Of a DNA stretch of 64,000 bases, positions 44,741 to 54,970 are shown piece by piece (the first letter of the stretch is position 1; each line of letters begins with the position of its first letter). Position numbers and translations under genes: made by a program. The stretch comes from Chthoniobacterales bacterium. Lineage in GTDB: Bacteria; Verrucomicrobiota; Verrucomicrobiia; Chthoniobacterales; JACTMZ01. The notes beneath the pieces were generated by a model. It was not told the DNA's origin and did not search any database. It was given only the letters and a program-made list of their open reading frames with translations. The DNA lies in assembly GCA_014879535.1 (NCBI GenBank), contig JACSRX010000047.1:1-64000 (forward strand). Direction: 5' to 3'.

Positions 44741-45846
44741 GCGAGAGCCGTTTGATACACGGCTTTGAGCAATGATGCCACCTCCCGGCTGTAGGGAACG
44801 GGCGAATTTCGCTGATGTTCCAGCAGGTTCCCGGCGAAATCCGGATCCTTCATGGAAGCCGCGATCAGCCTGGCCAACTGCGGGGCGTCCGCCGGCGGAA
44901 AAAGACCCGGATGGCGGGAACCGAGCACGGCGGTGTTCCCCTCGATGGCGCTGGCCAGCACGGGCAGCCCGCAGGCAACGGCCTGCAGGAGCGCCAGCGG
45001 CTGCCCCTCCCAGATCGAGGGCAACACGAACACGTCGAGGGCCTGCAACCACGGGGCGACAGGCCGGCGGCGACCGGCGAAATGCACACGGTCTGCCACG
45101 GCTTTCTCCACAGCCAGTCTCTCGAGATCCGCGCGCAGCGGGCCATCCCCGAGGAAGAGGGCCCTCACATCGGTTCCCCGGGCCTGCAGCAGCGCCAGCG
45201 CCTCGATGATCACCGCGTGGTTCTTGTGCGGGTGGAGCCTTGCCGCCGTCCCCATCAACAGACCGCCCTGCGGCAGCCCCAATTCCCGGCGGATTGCGGC
45301 ACGATCGGGTGCCGGGAAGAACTGGCCCCGGTCGATCGCATTCGGCACCACGGAAATTTTCCCGACAGGCACATGGTAGGCCGCCGCCAAATCGCGGGCC
45401 GTGTCTGGCGAAAGGGCCAGCACCCGGTCGGCACGCCGCAGGCTTCCACGCAACTGCAGACGGCGGCGCCAAGGCATCGCCTCCAGGGTCTTCTGCTGAT
45501 GGACAACGGCGGGGATGCCTGCTGCGCGGGCTGCGCGGGTGGCGAAAATGTGGGCGTGGTGATTTTGGGAATGAACCAGCGAGATCTTTTCGCGTCGGAG
45601 CCAGTCGGCCAACCGGCGGCTCCCGAAGGGATTGAGGCCCCGCGACCGGTAAACCGGAACAAGATGGACCGGCAAGCCGGCCGCCTTGGCCTCCTCCCCG
45701 AGGAGCCCCAACTCCCGAAGGCACACGAAGTGCGCCTCGAACTCGGGCCCGAGGTGCGTGGCGACCGAGAGCGCAAAATCCTCCGCCCCGCCCACGGGCA
45801 TGCTGACAAAGACAAACGCCACGCGCCGCGGAGAATTTGTGATCAC
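44737..45846 (-). CDS. Glycosyltransferase family 4 protein
   Basis: 369 aa with GTG start. GT4 pattern: [90 protein letters not shown], and E-x7-E in [23 protein letters not shown]. It overlaps ruvB by 4 bases (GTGA), so the glycan genes are translationally coupled to a recombination gene. Confidence 0.92.
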   Translation of the reverse strand: MITNSPRRVAFVFVSMPVGGAEDFALSVATHLGPEFEAHFVCLRELGLLGEEAKAAGLPVHLVPVYRSRGLNPFGSRRLADWLRREKISLVHSQNHHAHIFATRAARAAGIPAVVHQQKTLEAMPWRRRLQLRGSLRRADRVLALSPDTARDLAAAYHVPVGKISVVPNAIDRGQFFPAPDRAAIRRELGLPQGGLLMGTAARLHPHKNHAVIIEALALLQARGTDVRALFLGDGPLRADLERLAVEKAVADRVHFAGRRRPVAPWLQALDVFVLPSIWEGQPLALLQAVACGLPVLASAIEGNTAVLGSRHPGLFPPADAPQLARLIAASMKDPDFAGNLLEHQRNSPVPYSREVASLLKAVYQTALA

Positions 45847-46874
45847 CGGCTGAAAAGGTCTCCCGTGGATGAGGACGCCGGGGGCGTCGTTCCCAGTTTG
45901 CCGTAGGCGGACGGCATGGCGACGCGGCCCTGCGGGGTGCGTTGGAGATAGCCTCGCATGATGAGAAACGGCTCGTGCACCTCCTCGAGTGTTCCGGATT
46001 CCTCACCCACCGCAACGGCGAGAGAATTGAGCCCGACCGGCCCCCCGCCGAACCGGAACACGATCGTCTCGAGGATGCGCTTGTCCATCTCGTCCAGGCC
46101 GTCCCCGTCGATGTCGAGCATGGCCAGCGCCGCGGAAGCGGCCTCCGCATTGATCAATCCGCCGGCACGCACCTGTGCATAGTCGCGGCACCATTGGAGG
46201 AGGTTGTTGGCGATGCGCGGGGTTCCTCGGGAGCGGTTGGCGATCTCCCGCGTGCCCCCGGTGTCGATCTCCACGTTGAGCAGGCCCGCGCTGCGCCTGA
46301 CGATCGAACCCAGTTCCTCCGCGGCGTAGTAATCGAGACGGCACGTCATGCCGAAACGCGAACGCAGGGGTGCGCTGATCATGCCGGACCTTGTGGTCGC
46401 ACCCACCAGGGTGAATTTCGGGAGGTTCAGGCGCACGCTGCGCGCGTTCGGTCCCTGGTCGATGATGATGTCCACCTTGTAATCCTCCATCGCCGGGTAG
46501 AGGTATTCCTCGATGGCCGGCTGGAGACGGTGGATTTCGTCGATGAACAGGATGGCCCCCTCGGGCAGCGTGGTGAGCAATCCGGCCAAGTCGCCCGCCT
46601 TTTCGATCGTGGGACCGCTCGTGCTCTTGACCTCGACGCCCATCGCGTTGCCGAGGATGAGGGCCAGCGTGGTCTTGCCGAGGCCCGGGGGCCCCGAAAG
46701 CAGGATGTGCTGCAGCACGTCCCCGCGCTGACGTGCGGCATCCACCATCAACTGCAGTCGTTCGACCACCCGCGCCTGCCCGGCGAACTCGGCGAACATG
46801 GGGGGGCGCAGCGACACATCCAATGCCGTTTCCGGCGCCTCCGCCGTTTCGCGCAAAAAGTCCTTGCCGGCCAT
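45843..46874 (-). CDS. ruvB: Holliday junction branch migration helicase RuvB
   Basis: 343 aa from ATG at 46874, chosen because GGAG precedes it with good spacing; a TTG at 46898 overlapping trpC is possible. AAA+ motor: Walker A GPPGLGKT (61-68), Walker B IDEIH (111-115), sensor [19 protein letters not shown], and the C-terminal winged helix ([19 protein letters not shown]). It drives Holliday-junction migration with RuvA. Neither ruvA nor ruvC is adjacent. Confidence 0.97.
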   Translation of the reverse strand: MAGKDFLRETAEAPETALDVSLRPPMFAEFAGQARVVERLQLMVDAARQRGDVLQHILLSGPPGLGKTTLALILGNAMGVEVKSTSGPTIEKAGDLAGLLTTLPEGAILFIDEIHRLQPAIEEYLYPAMEDYKVDIIIDQGPNARSVRLNLPKFTLVGATTRSGMISAPLRSRFGMTCRLDYYAAEELGSIVRRSAGLLNVEIDTGGTREIANRSRGTPRIANNLLQWCRDYAQVRAGGLINAEAASAALAMLDIDGDGLDEMDKRILETIVFRFGGGPVGLNSLAVAVGEESGTLEEVHEPFLIMRGYLQRTPQGRVAMPSAYGKLGTTPPASSSTGDLFSR

Positions 46875-46894
46875 AATCGCTCCAAGGATGAGGT

Positions 46895-47722
46895 TCAACC
46901 CGCCCCGCGGGCAAGCGCCCGCGCAAATTCTTCAAGCGGCGCGCGAACCCCGCGTTCGTCGCGAAGCAGCGACGTCCCGACCAAGGCGGCATGGAAATGC
47001 CGGGCCAAGGGGGCGACCGTGGACGGCGTGACGCCGCTCTCGGCGATGCGGATGCACCCGTCGGGCAGGCGCCGGGCAAGTTCGAAGGCCGAAAAGTCCA
47101 AAGTGAAGTCCTCCCTGGCATTCTCCCCGGCCGCGACGAATCCCTCGTGCGACTTGAATCTGCGGCTGTTGATTCCCACCACGCGGGCGGACGGCGGCAA
47201 TGCCTCGATTTCCGCGGCTTCGTGCACCTCGAAGAGGGACTCCATTCCGAGATCCGACACCACGCCATGCAGGTCGCGGAGCTGCTCCGCGGAGAGCACA
47301 TTGGCCATGAGCAGGACGGCGTCGGCCCCCGCCGCGCGGGCCGCATAGATCTGGTAGGGATCGAGGATGAAATCCTTGCGCAGAACGGGTTTGGTAGAAT
47401 TCGAGGTCACCGCCGCCAGCGTCTCCATCCCCTGGCCGAAATGCGTCCGGTTCGTGAGCACCGAGACCGCCTTGACCACGGGGCTGTCCTCATAGGCGGC
47501 CGCCGCGTCGTCGGCATTCTCGGCAATCATGTCGCCCATGCTTGGCGAACGGCGTTTGACCTCGGCAATGAGTCCGAAGCCCCTGGCGGTGAGGGCTCCG
47601 GCAAAATCCCTCGGAGGACGCGCATCGGCCGCGCGCCTTTTGACTTCCCCCAGCGGCACGATCGCGCGCGCCTCGTCCAGTTCGCGGCGCACATCGGGAA
47701 GAATTCTTTCGAGGATGGTCAT
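46895..47722 (-). CDS. trpC: Indole-3-glycerol phosphate synthase
   Basis: 275 aa TIM-barrel enzyme of tryptophan synthesis. Catalytic motifs: [73 protein letters not shown] and IAESGVTP. No other trp genes are adjacent. The next gene is ruvB on the same strand. Confidence 0.95.
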   Translation of the reverse strand: MTILERILPDVRRELDEARAIVPLGEVKRRAADARPPRDFAGALTARGFGLIAEVKRRSPSMGDMIAENADDAAAAYEDSPVVKAVSVLTNRTHFGQGMETLAAVTSNSTKPVLRKDFILDPYQIYAARAAGADAVLLMANVLSAEQLRDLHGVVSDLGMESLFEVHEAAEIEALPPSARVVGINSRRFKSHEGFVAAGENAREDFTLDFSAFELARRLPDGCIRIAESGVTPSTVAPLARHFHAALVGTSLLRDERGVRAPLEEFARALARGAG

Positions 47723-47767
47723 GGGATCGATCCAAGGATGTGGCCCGGCGCGAGGCCGGCCAGACCA

Positions 47768-48085
47768 TTAATCCGCACTCGCGGCGGATGCAACCCATGC
47801 GGCATAGGGCTTGGCGACCGCACCGGGTTCCCAGGCAACGATTTCAGGAACCTCGTAGGGGTGGAGTTTGGCCAGCCGCTTCTCCAGCTTGGCGTAGAGC
47901 GCCGCCTCCGTCTTGATCAGCACGGCGACTTCCGGGGCGTCCTCGATCGTTCCTTTCCAAGGATAAATGGATCGCACACCCGGCAGGATGTTGCCGCATG
48001 CGGCAAGCTTTTCCCCGACCAGCACCCGCACCACGGATGCCGCCGTATCCGCATCCGGAAATGTGCTGAGAACCAGCAGGACCAT
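47768..48085 (-). CDS. cutA: Divalent-cation tolerance protein CutA
   Basis: 105 aa from ATG at 48085; the start overlaps the lpxD stop by one base. CutA1 pattern: VLSTFPDADTAASVVRVLVGEKLAACGNILPGVRSIYPWKG, IKTEAALYAKLEKRLAKLHPYEVPEIV. Forms a stable trimer; linked genetically to copper tolerance but the molecular role is unclear. Confidence 0.93.
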   Translation of the reverse strand: MVLLVLSTFPDADTAASVVRVLVGEKLAACGNILPGVRSIYPWKGTIEDAPEVAVLIKTEAALYAKLEKRLAKLHPYEVPEIVAWEPGAVAKPYAAWVASAASAD

Positions 48086-49098
48086 CAGCCGGCGCGCTCC
48101 TCGAGCCGTTTGACCCTCTCGTAAAGTTCGGCAAGGCGGTCGATGCGCACGACAGTCCTCTTCCATTCTCCGATCGGGCGCGGCGGACTGCCGACAAGCC
48201 GGGCCTTCGGTTCCACATCGTTGCTCACGCCGCTCTGTGCGCCGATGATGGCCTGATCGCCGATCTTGATGTGGCCGACAATGCCAGCCTGGCCGGCCAG
48301 AATGACATAGTCCCCGACCTGCGTGCTGCCAGAGATTCCGACCTGCGCACAGATGATGCAGTGGCGGCCGATGATCACGTTGTGGGCGATCATCACGAGA
48401 TTGTCGATCTTGGTGCCCTCGCCGATGACCGTGCGCCCGAAACGGGCGCGGTCCACCGTGGTGTTGGCCCCGATCTCGACATCATTGCCGATGACGACAT
48501 GGCCGCTCTGGGCGATCTTGTGGTGTCGTCCCTCCCTCGTGTCGTAGCCGAATCCGTCCGATCCGATCACCACGCCACAGTGCAGGATCACACGGTCCCC
48601 AAGCACACATTCCTCGCGCACGACGACATGCGGGTGCAGCAGGCAGTCCCCGCCGATCACCGCGTTGCGTCCGACGCAGGAGCCCGCGCCGATGACCGAT
48701 CGCGGACCGATCACGGCCCCCGCCTCGACAACGGCTTGGGCCTGCACGCTGGCATCCGGGGAAACTTTCGCCCCGGGATCCACGGACGCCGACGGGTGGA
48801 TTCCCGCCGGCAAGGCCGAGGGCGCGGGATGAAACTGTTCCGTGATCCGCGTGAAGGCCGACGAGGGGTTGTCCACGCGGATGCAGATTGCGGGGGTCTC
48901 GCCTTGGAAGTCGCGGGGGACGAGCACCGCGGAGGCGCGGGTCGTGCGCATCTCCGCCGCGTAGCGCGGGTGCCCGAAGAAGGAAATTTCCCCGGGCTGC
49001 GCATCGGCCAGCGGCGCCGGGCCGGTGATCTGCACCGCGGCGCGGTCCGGCGGAAATTCACCGCCCACGCAGGCGGCAAGCTCGGCGACTGTCAGCAT
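48085..49098 (-). CDS. lpxD: UDP-3-O-acylglucosamine N-acyltransferase LpxD
   Basis: 337 aa. N-terminal uridine-binding domain ([22 protein letters not shown]), then left-handed beta-helix hexapeptide repeats ([22 protein letters not shown]). The catalytic His region ([42 protein letters not shown]) is intact. Third step of lipid A synthesis, so the organism should make lipid A. It follows bamA and ompH in the conserved gammaproteobacterial-like order bamA-skp-lpxD. Confidence 0.96.
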   Translation of the reverse strand: MLTVAELAACVGGEFPPDRAAVQITGPAPLADAQPGEISFFGHPRYAAEMRTTRASAVLVPRDFQGETPAICIRVDNPSSAFTRITEQFHPAPSALPAGIHPSASVDPGAKVSPDASVQAQAVVEAGAVIGPRSVIGAGSCVGRNAVIGGDCLLHPHVVVREECVLGDRVILHCGVVIGSDGFGYDTREGRHHKIAQSGHVVIGNDVEIGANTTVDRARFGRTVIGEGTKIDNLVMIAHNVIIGRHCIICAQVGISGSTQVGDYVILAGQAGIVGHIKIGDQAIIGAQSGVSNDVEPKARLVGSPPRPIGEWKRTVVRIDRLAELYERVKRLEERAG

Positions 49099-49131
49099 GA
49101 TGGCGGCGCGCGGAATGCGCGCGCGTCAACC

Positions 49132-49725
49132 TCAGTTGGTGGCCGGTTTTTTCGGCGCGTTCTTGTTCAGCTCGGTGATGATGCTGTCGCTGAAGTCCAT
49201 CGAGGGGGCGGAGAACAGCACGACTTTGACCTGGCTGATTCCGAGTCCGGAGGCGTCGAACACGAGGTCGTATCCCTCGGATTTCACGCGGGCCTCGACG
49301 ACCTTCATGATGTCCTGGACAATGTCTCCGCGCATGCGCATGAACTGCTCCTGCAACTGACGCTCGCGCGTCTGGCGGAACTCGGCGATCTCGCGGTCGA
49401 GGTTGCGCACCTCGTTGATCTTCTCGTCGCGCTGTTTGATGGCGGCCTCCTTCTTGTCGGCGGCGATCTCGGGCTTCTTGGTGTCGGCTTCGAGTTTGTT
49501 GATTTCTTCCATGTTCGCCTTGAGCGTCTCGAGGCGGCTGTCGAGGTCTGTCTTGGCTTGGGCGCGGGCATCATTCAGGCGGGCCTCGGCGTCCTTGGTC
49601 TTGTAGTAGCTGGTGAAGACCTTGTTCATGTCCACGATTCCCACTTTCATCTGGGCGAAGGCCGGGGAGGCGCCCAGAAAGCAGGACATGGCGAGGACGG
49701 TGATGATCGGGAGCAGTTTTTTCAT
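49132..49725 (-). CDS. OmpH/Skp family periplasmic chaperone
   Basis: 197 aa. Signal peptide (LPIITVLAMSCFLGASPAFA), then KVGIVDMNKVFTSYY typical of the OmpH/Skp start, followed by a long coiled coil (roughly residues 45-125, rich in Asp/Lys/Glu) and a C-terminal beta strand part. It escorts unfolded outer-membrane proteins to BamA, the upstream gene. Confidence 0.9.
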   Translation of the reverse strand: MKKLLPIITVLAMSCFLGASPAFAQMKVGIVDMNKVFTSYYKTKDAEARLNDARAQAKTDLDSRLETLKANMEEINKLEADTKKPEIAADKKEAAIKQRDEKINEVRNLDREIAEFRQTRERQLQEQFMRMRGDIVQDIMKVVEARVKSEGYDLVFDASGLGISQVKVVLFSAPSMDFSDSIITELNKNAPKKPATN

Positions 49726-49804
49726 AGGTTGAAGTGAGGTGGATGTTCTTGGATTGGCCGCAAGAGTAAAGCCTTTAGATCAGACGCTCCGGGTGGCCCG
49801 GCGT

Positions 49805-52099
49805 TCAAAACTGGTAGCCGATGTTGAACTGGATCTGCCCGGAACTGTTGTTGTTGCCATCGTTGGCGAACGGAATGCCGTAATCGATCCGGATCGGGCC
49901 GATCGGAAGATCGAGGCGGATGCCGAAACCATAGTCGGCGTTGTAGCCGGCGCTGTTGAAGTCCCAAGGCGACACGTTGACAAAACCCCAGTCCGTGAAC
50001 AACGCCCCGCGGACCCGGGTGATGATGGGGAATGTGACCTCCAAGGTCATGTATCCCAAGGAGTTGCCGCCATAGTAGTCGCCGTCAACATTGGGGCCCA
50101 CCTCGCGGAACTGGAAGCCGCGCAGGTTGTTGGCACCGCCGAGGAAGAGGCGATCGAAGATCGGCACGTCGTTGGAGTCCCCCCAGGTGTCGACCGTGGC
50201 CAATTGCCCGCGGAACAGGAAAATCAGGTCCCAAGGCAGAAGGATGTGCTGCGACCCTTCGAGCGAGAGACCGTAATCCTGCACGTCGCCGCCCAGACCG
50301 CCGCCGGCAACGAAGCCGGTGAGGTTCAGGTAGGTGCCGCGGCGCGTGAGAAAGAGGTTGTCGCGGGAATCGAACGTGAGGCCGCCGGATACGGCGCTCC
50401 GGGTGTAAAGCCCCTCCTGCGACGTGATCTGCTCGGGGGCGCTGTTGCTCACGTCGAAGATATCGATGCCCTCGAGCCGGTATTCGGCGTTCACCGCGAT
50501 GAACTCGGTGATCGGCTTGCGCAATTGGACGGCACCGCCGTAGTTCGACTGGTTGTAGAGCGGACTCAGGAAACTCGCCTCCCGGTAGAACAACTCGGTG
50601 CCCAGTGAGAGTTGGTAGCCGAGGAACCACGGTTCGGTGAACGAAATCACCGCGTCCGCGCGCTCGATGCCGTATTGACCCCGGATGCGGAGGCGTTGCC
50701 CCCCGCCCACGAACCCCGGCCAGCCGAAGATGTCGAAGTTCGTCTGCTGGATCTCGGCGAAGCCGACCAGGCTGTCGATCGTGCTGAAGCCCACGCCGAA
50801 GTTGAATGATCCGGTGCGTTTCTCCTCGACGATCACGTTGAGGTCCTTGCGGCCGGGGATCATCGTGTCCGTCGGCACGGTCTGCACCTGCGAGAAGTAG
50901 TTGAGGTTCTCCAGGCGCTGGCGGCTCACATCGACCAGCACCGTGTCGTAGACATCACCCGGGGTCACCGCGAGTTCGCGGCGGATCACATGGTCCTTGG
51001 TGCGCGTGTTGCCCTGGATGCTGATGAGGTTGATGAATGACTGCGTGCCCTCGTCGATGCGGTAGTTCACGTTGACGCGGCCGGGACCCGCCGGGGAAAT
51101 CTCTGGCACGATCGAGGCTTCGATGTATCCCTGGGTCCCGTAGAAGTCCCGGATGGTCTTGAGGTCGCCGGTGAGGCCGTCGGGCGTGTAGAGCGAACCG
51201 TCGCTCATCTGCAGCTTGGCCTTGAGTTCGTCGGGGGAGATGACATAGACGCCCGAAACATCCATGTTGCTGACACTGTATTGGATCCCCTCCGAGACGG
51301 TGAAGATCAGTTCGACGGCATCTCCCCGGAGCGGAATGACCTGCACGTCGGTGACTTGGGCATCGGCAAACCCCTGATTCTGGTAGACGCCCCGGATGGC
51401 TTCCCGGTCTTCCTGAAGTTGCGAGGGGATGAGGCGCCCGCTCTTGTTGAACAGCGAGAGGAGGTTGTGCGTCTTGGTCTTCATCGCCCGGCGCAGGTCC
51501 TTGGCATCCACCGAGTCGTTGCCGACGAAATCGATGCGCCGGACCACCTGTTTGGTGCCCTCGTTGATGGTGTAGATCACGCGCGCATCGCCGGTCTGTT
51601 CGTCGAGATCGATCTTGTAGGTGATTTCCACCCCGCCGAAGTTGCGGTCCTGGAAAACCTCCAGCATCGACTGCCGCGAACGCTCGACCTGCTCCTCGCT
51701 GAGGCGGTCCCCCACCTTGAAAGTCAACTCGCGCCGCAGACGTTCCGGCCGGATCGACGTGGCTCCCTCGATGAGGATGTCCGTCACCACCGCGCGTCCC
51801 TGCAGGAGCACGACGACACGCACGCCGTCGGCCACCGGCTCGGCGAAAATGCGCACGTTGGCCACATCCCCGGTCGCGAAAAGGGCGCGGACATCATCCT
51901 CGGCGGCGCGCTCGGAATACGGGTCGCCCACCTTGGTCTTCAAGTTCGCCATCACGCGCTCGCGGCTGATCGTTTCCGCGCCGACATACTCGATGGAGAT
52001 GGTCCGGACGGTCGGCCCTGCGGGCGGCGCCATCTGCGAAAATGCGGGCGCGGCAACGGCCAGGAGCAGGAAAAAACAGGAAAGCGGACGAAATCTCAT
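49805..52099 (-). CDS. bamA: Outer membrane protein assembly factor BamA
   Basis: 764 aa from ATG at 52099, which starts a clear signal peptide (RPLSCFFLLLAVAAPAFS). Five POTRA domains follow (for example TVRTISIEYVGAETISRERVMANLKTKVGDPYSE), then the Omp85 barrel with FLGGANNLRGFQFREVGP (lid-loop VRGF/Y equivalent) and a C-terminal NIGYQF with the terminal Phe. First gene of the 16-gene minus-strand run; its promoter should lie in 52100-52231. Confidence 0.96.
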   Translation of the reverse strand: MRFRPLSCFFLLLAVAAPAFSQMAPPAGPTVRTISIEYVGAETISRERVMANLKTKVGDPYSERAAEDDVRALFATGDVANVRIFAEPVADGVRVVVLLQGRAVVTDILIEGATSIRPERLRRELTFKVGDRLSEEQVERSRQSMLEVFQDRNFGGVEITYKIDLDEQTGDARVIYTINEGTKQVVRRIDFVGNDSVDAKDLRRAMKTKTHNLLSLFNKSGRLIPSQLQEDREAIRGVYQNQGFADAQVTDVQVIPLRGDAVELIFTVSEGIQYSVSNMDVSGVYVISPDELKAKLQMSDGSLYTPDGLTGDLKTIRDFYGTQGYIEASIVPEISPAGPGRVNVNYRIDEGTQSFINLISIQGNTRTKDHVIRRELAVTPGDVYDTVLVDVSRQRLENLNYFSQVQTVPTDTMIPGRKDLNVIVEEKRTGSFNFGVGFSTIDSLVGFAEIQQTNFDIFGWPGFVGGGQRLRIRGQYGIERADAVISFTEPWFLGYQLSLGTELFYREASFLSPLYNQSNYGGAVQLRKPITEFIAVNAEYRLEGIDIFDVSNSAPEQITSQEGLYTRSAVSGGLTFDSRDNLFLTRRGTYLNLTGFVAGGGLGGDVQDYGLSLEGSQHILLPWDLIFLFRGQLATVDTWGDSNDVPIFDRLFLGGANNLRGFQFREVGPNVDGDYYGGNSLGYMTLEVTFPIITRVRGALFTDWGFVNVSPWDFNSAGYNADYGFGIRLDLPIGPIRIDYGIPFANDGNNNSSGQIQFNIGYQF

Positions 52100-52231
52100 G
52101 GTGGGTTGGTTTGCGGCGCGACCGAACCGCGCGAAAAGGAGTTTTAGTGCTGGATTCATGGCGGCAGGTCAAGCCGGAAACAGGCGCGGCTTGGCCCGGA
52201 GGCGATCGCCCTCTATACTCCGCACACCGAC

Positions 52232-52786
52232 ATGATGCCGGCACTGAAAGAATGGGATGTTGTCTGCGAGGCTCTCGGCTGCGGCCGCCAGGTGGTGGTC
52301 ATCCGCAAGGGGGGTATCGCCGAGGGGAAGGACGGGCTGACATTCCAACACGCGGAGTTCGCCCTGCTGCCGACATTTTTCCACCAGCAAACCGAGCGGG
52401 TTGTGCCGGATTTCGACGTGGCGGTGCGCAGCAGCGAGGCACCCGGGGAACACGAGGGGGTGGAAGTCCGGCATGCCGCAACCCTCGTCTGGCACCGGAC
52501 AGTGTCCGACCGTGCCGTCCTGGCCAAATTGCAGGCCTACCACATCCTCACGCCCGAGGAGGTCGGGGCCCGGTTCGACCAAGGGACATCCGCTGGTGTG
52601 CAGGTCGCCCTCCTGAGGGTTTACCGGATCGATCCGCCGTGCCGGGTGGCGTGGAACAAGTCGTTCGGCGGTTGCCGATCCTGGGCGGAAATGGACGCGG
52701 ATATTGAGTCTTGCACCCTCGTTTCCGTGCTCAGCGACGAGCGCTTCGCCGAGATCGATTCCGAATTGCGCTCACTTCTCGACTGA
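52232..52786 (+). CDS. DUF1802 family protein
   Basis: 184 aa. Matches the DUF1802 pattern: ALKEWDVVCEALGCGRQVVVIRKGGIAEG, FALLPTFFHQQ and LLRVYRIDPP. The function is unknown. It is divergent from bamA across a 132-bp gap. Confidence 0.85.
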   Translation: MMPALKEWDVVCEALGCGRQVVVIRKGGIAEGKDGLTFQHAEFALLPTFFHQQTERVVPDFDVAVRSSEAPGEHEGVEVRHAATLVWHRTVSDRAVLAKLQAYHILTPEEVGARFDQGTSAGVQVALLRVYRIDPPCRVAWNKSFGGCRSWAEMDADIESCTLVSVLSDERFAEIDSELRSLLD

Positions 52787-52831
52787 ACCCTCTTGGCCGC
52801 CCCCCCCTCCTCGGCTAAGCTTTCCGGCTCC

Positions 52832-53752
52832 ATGGAAAAAGTCGTCATCGTCGGCACCGGCTGCGCGGGGCTCACCGCAGCCATCTACGCGGCCCGCGCC
52901 TCGCTGTCCCCGCTCGTTCTCGAGGGACGCCAGCCCGGCGGCCAGCTCACCACCACCACTGCGGTGGAGAATTTCCCCGGTTTTCCCGAGGGCGTGGACG
53001 GACCTGACCTCATCATGAAAATGCACGAGCAGGCGGAAAAATTCGGGGCGCGCTTCCAATACGGCACCCTCGAGGAGTTCAAGCCCGGCGACGATCATCA
53101 CCGCATCAAGGTGGACGGCCAATGGATCGAGACCGGGACCCTCATCATCGCCAGCGGCGCCGCCGCCCGGTGGTTGGGACTGGAGAACGAAAAGCAACTG
53201 GTCGGCCGCGGCCTCACATCCTGCGCCACCTGTGACGGGGCGTTCTACCGCGATGTGCCGGTGTGTGTGATCGGCGGGGGCGATTCCGCCTGCGAGGAGG
53301 CCGGATTTCTCACGCGCTTCGCCTCGCAGGTTTACCTTGTCCACCGCCGCGACACATTGCGTGCCTCGAAGATCATGGCCGACCGCGCCCTCGCGAACCC
53401 GAAGATCACCCCCTTGTGGAACCGCAAGCCGGTGGCCTACCTCGTGGACGACACGGGCCACATGCGCGGGATCGAACTCGAAGACACCATCACCGGCGCC
53501 CGCGAGGAGCTTTCCGTGAAATGCGTCTTCGTCGCCATCGGCCACACACCGAACACGGAGCCCTTCCGAGGCAAGCTCGACATGGACGGGAACGGCTACC
53601 TCATCCAGCACGGGGGCACACGCACCAATGTCCCGGGCGTCTTCGCGGCCGGCGACGTGGCCGACCATGTTTACCGTCAGGCCATCACCGCCGCCGGACA
53701 GGGTTGCGCGGCGGCCATCGAGGCGGAGCGCTACCTTGCCGCGCGCGAGTAG
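52832..53752 (+). CDS. trxB: Thioredoxin reductase
   Basis: 306 aa. FAD-binding GTGCAGLTAAIYAARA at the start, active-site disulfide Cys131-Cys134 (CATC), NADPH motif GGGDSACEEAGFLTRF, and GVFAAGDVADHVYRQAITAAGQGCAAAI at the C-terminus. It reduces thioredoxin with NADPH. ATG at 52832 is chosen by homology. It is followed 34 bp later by a GT4 gene. Confidence 0.95.
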   Translation: MEKVVIVGTGCAGLTAAIYAARASLSPLVLEGRQPGGQLTTTTAVENFPGFPEGVDGPDLIMKMHEQAEKFGARFQYGTLEEFKPGDDHHRIKVDGQWIETGTLIIASGAAARWLGLENEKQLVGRGLTSCATCDGAFYRDVPVCVIGGGDSACEEAGFLTRFASQVYLVHRRDTLRASKIMADRALANPKITPLWNRKPVAYLVDDTGHMRGIELEDTITGAREELSVKCVFVAIGHTPNTEPFRGKLDMDGNGYLIQHGGTRTNVPGVFAAGDVADHVYRQAITAAGQGCAAAIEAERYLAARE

Positions 53753-53786
53753 CCCGAGTCCTTGTTCCGCGGCGGGCGGCCGCCCC

Positions 53787-54956
53787 ATGAAGATCTGTGA
53801 CCTCACCCAGTTTTACTCGCCGGTCAGCGGCGGGGTGAAGCGTTACATCTCCGAGAAGATCGCGTGGATGCGGCGCGCGCGGTCGGACGACCGGCATGTG
53901 CTCATCATCCCCGGCGAGAGCACCGATTGCCGAGAGGACGGGCTTTCGCGGGTTTACACCATCCGTTCGCCGCTGGTCTCGCGCACCGCCCGCTATCGCG
54001 CCCTGCTCAATCTCACCGCCATCGAGGAAATCCTCGAGAGCGAGCGGCCCGATGTCATCGAATCCGGCGACCCCTACCAGGTCGCTTGGAAGGCCCTGGC
54101 CTCCGGGGACGCCCTCAACATCCCCGTCGTCGCGTTCTACCACTCGCACTTCCCCGAGGCCTACCTTCGGACGATCGAAAGGTTCTTCGGTCCGATCGCC
54201 GTCGAGATCACGCGCGATGTGGCGCGACGCTATGTGCGGGAACTCTACACCCGCTTCGCAGCGACCATCGTGCCGTCACCCGCGCTGGCCAAGGTCCTTC
54301 GCGACTGGGGGGTGGACAACACCCGTCTGGGCGAGTTGGGTGTGGATACGCGCCTGTTCCACCCGGACGGCCCGGACGGCGAGGCCGCCGACGTGCGGCG
54401 AGCCTTGGGAATTCCCGGAGACACGACCCTCCTGCTCTACGTCGGCCGTCTTTCGCCCGAAAAGAACGTGGCGACCATGTTCGAGGCATTCAGACTGCTG
54501 ACACGCGGGGGGAACAAACGCTTCTCCCTCCTGGTCACGGGGGACGGCCCCGGGCGCCGGCAATTGACCGACCTCTGCGAGCGGAATGCGGGCGTCCACT
54601 GGCTGCCGTATCAGGGGGACGGACGGCAGCTTGCACGGATCTACCGCGCCGCCGATCTGTTCGTCCATCCCGGCGTGCAGGAGACCTTCGGCCTCGTTTC
54701 GCTCGAAAGCCAGGCCTGCGGCACGCCGGTTGTCGGCATCCGCGGAAGCTACATGGACCGCATCATCTTCACCGATCAGGGCCACTGGGCCGCGGAAAAC
54801 TCCCCCGCTTCGCTCGCTGCCGCCATCCACGCGATGTCCTCGCGCGATCTCGCCGCCGAAGGCGCGGGCGCCGCCGCGAGGGTGCGCCAGTTTTACGACT
54901 GGGATCGCGTGTTCGAGCGGCTTTTTGCCGTTTACGGCGATGTGGTGCGGAAGTAA
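53787..54956 (+). CDS. Glycosyltransferase family 4 protein
   Basis: 389 aa from ATG at 53787. GT-B: FYSPVSGGVKRYISEKIAWM (acceptor-side loop), FYHSHFPEAYLRTIERFFG, LLYVGRLSPEKNVATMFEAF, and E-x7-E in GVQETFGLVSLESQACGTPVVG. It resembles mannosyl- or glucosyltransferases acting on lipid acceptors. Followed 14 bp later by a GNAT gene. Confidence 0.9.
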   Translation: MKICDLTQFYSPVSGGVKRYISEKIAWMRRARSDDRHVLIIPGESTDCREDGLSRVYTIRSPLVSRTARYRALLNLTAIEEILESERPDVIESGDPYQVAWKALASGDALNIPVVAFYHSHFPEAYLRTIERFFGPIAVEITRDVARRYVRELYTRFAATIVPSPALAKVLRDWGVDNTRLGELGVDTRLFHPDGPDGEAADVRRALGIPGDTTLLLYVGRLSPEKNVATMFEAFRLLTRGGNKRFSLLVTGDGPGRRQLTDLCERNAGVHWLPYQGDGRQLARIYRAADLFVHPGVQETFGLVSLESQACGTPVVGIRGSYMDRIIFTDQGHWAAENSPASLAAAIHAMSSRDLAAEGAGAAARVRQFYDWDRVFERLFAVYGDVVRK

Positions 54957-54970
54957 TCTCCGCGGACGTC

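Noticed and set aside
44741-46150. Long minus-strand open frame upstream of the GT4 gene at 43526-44740
   Set aside because: It lies in another frame over the next GT4 gene and ruvB, is Arg/Pro/Gly-rich and has no GT4 motif before residue 470.
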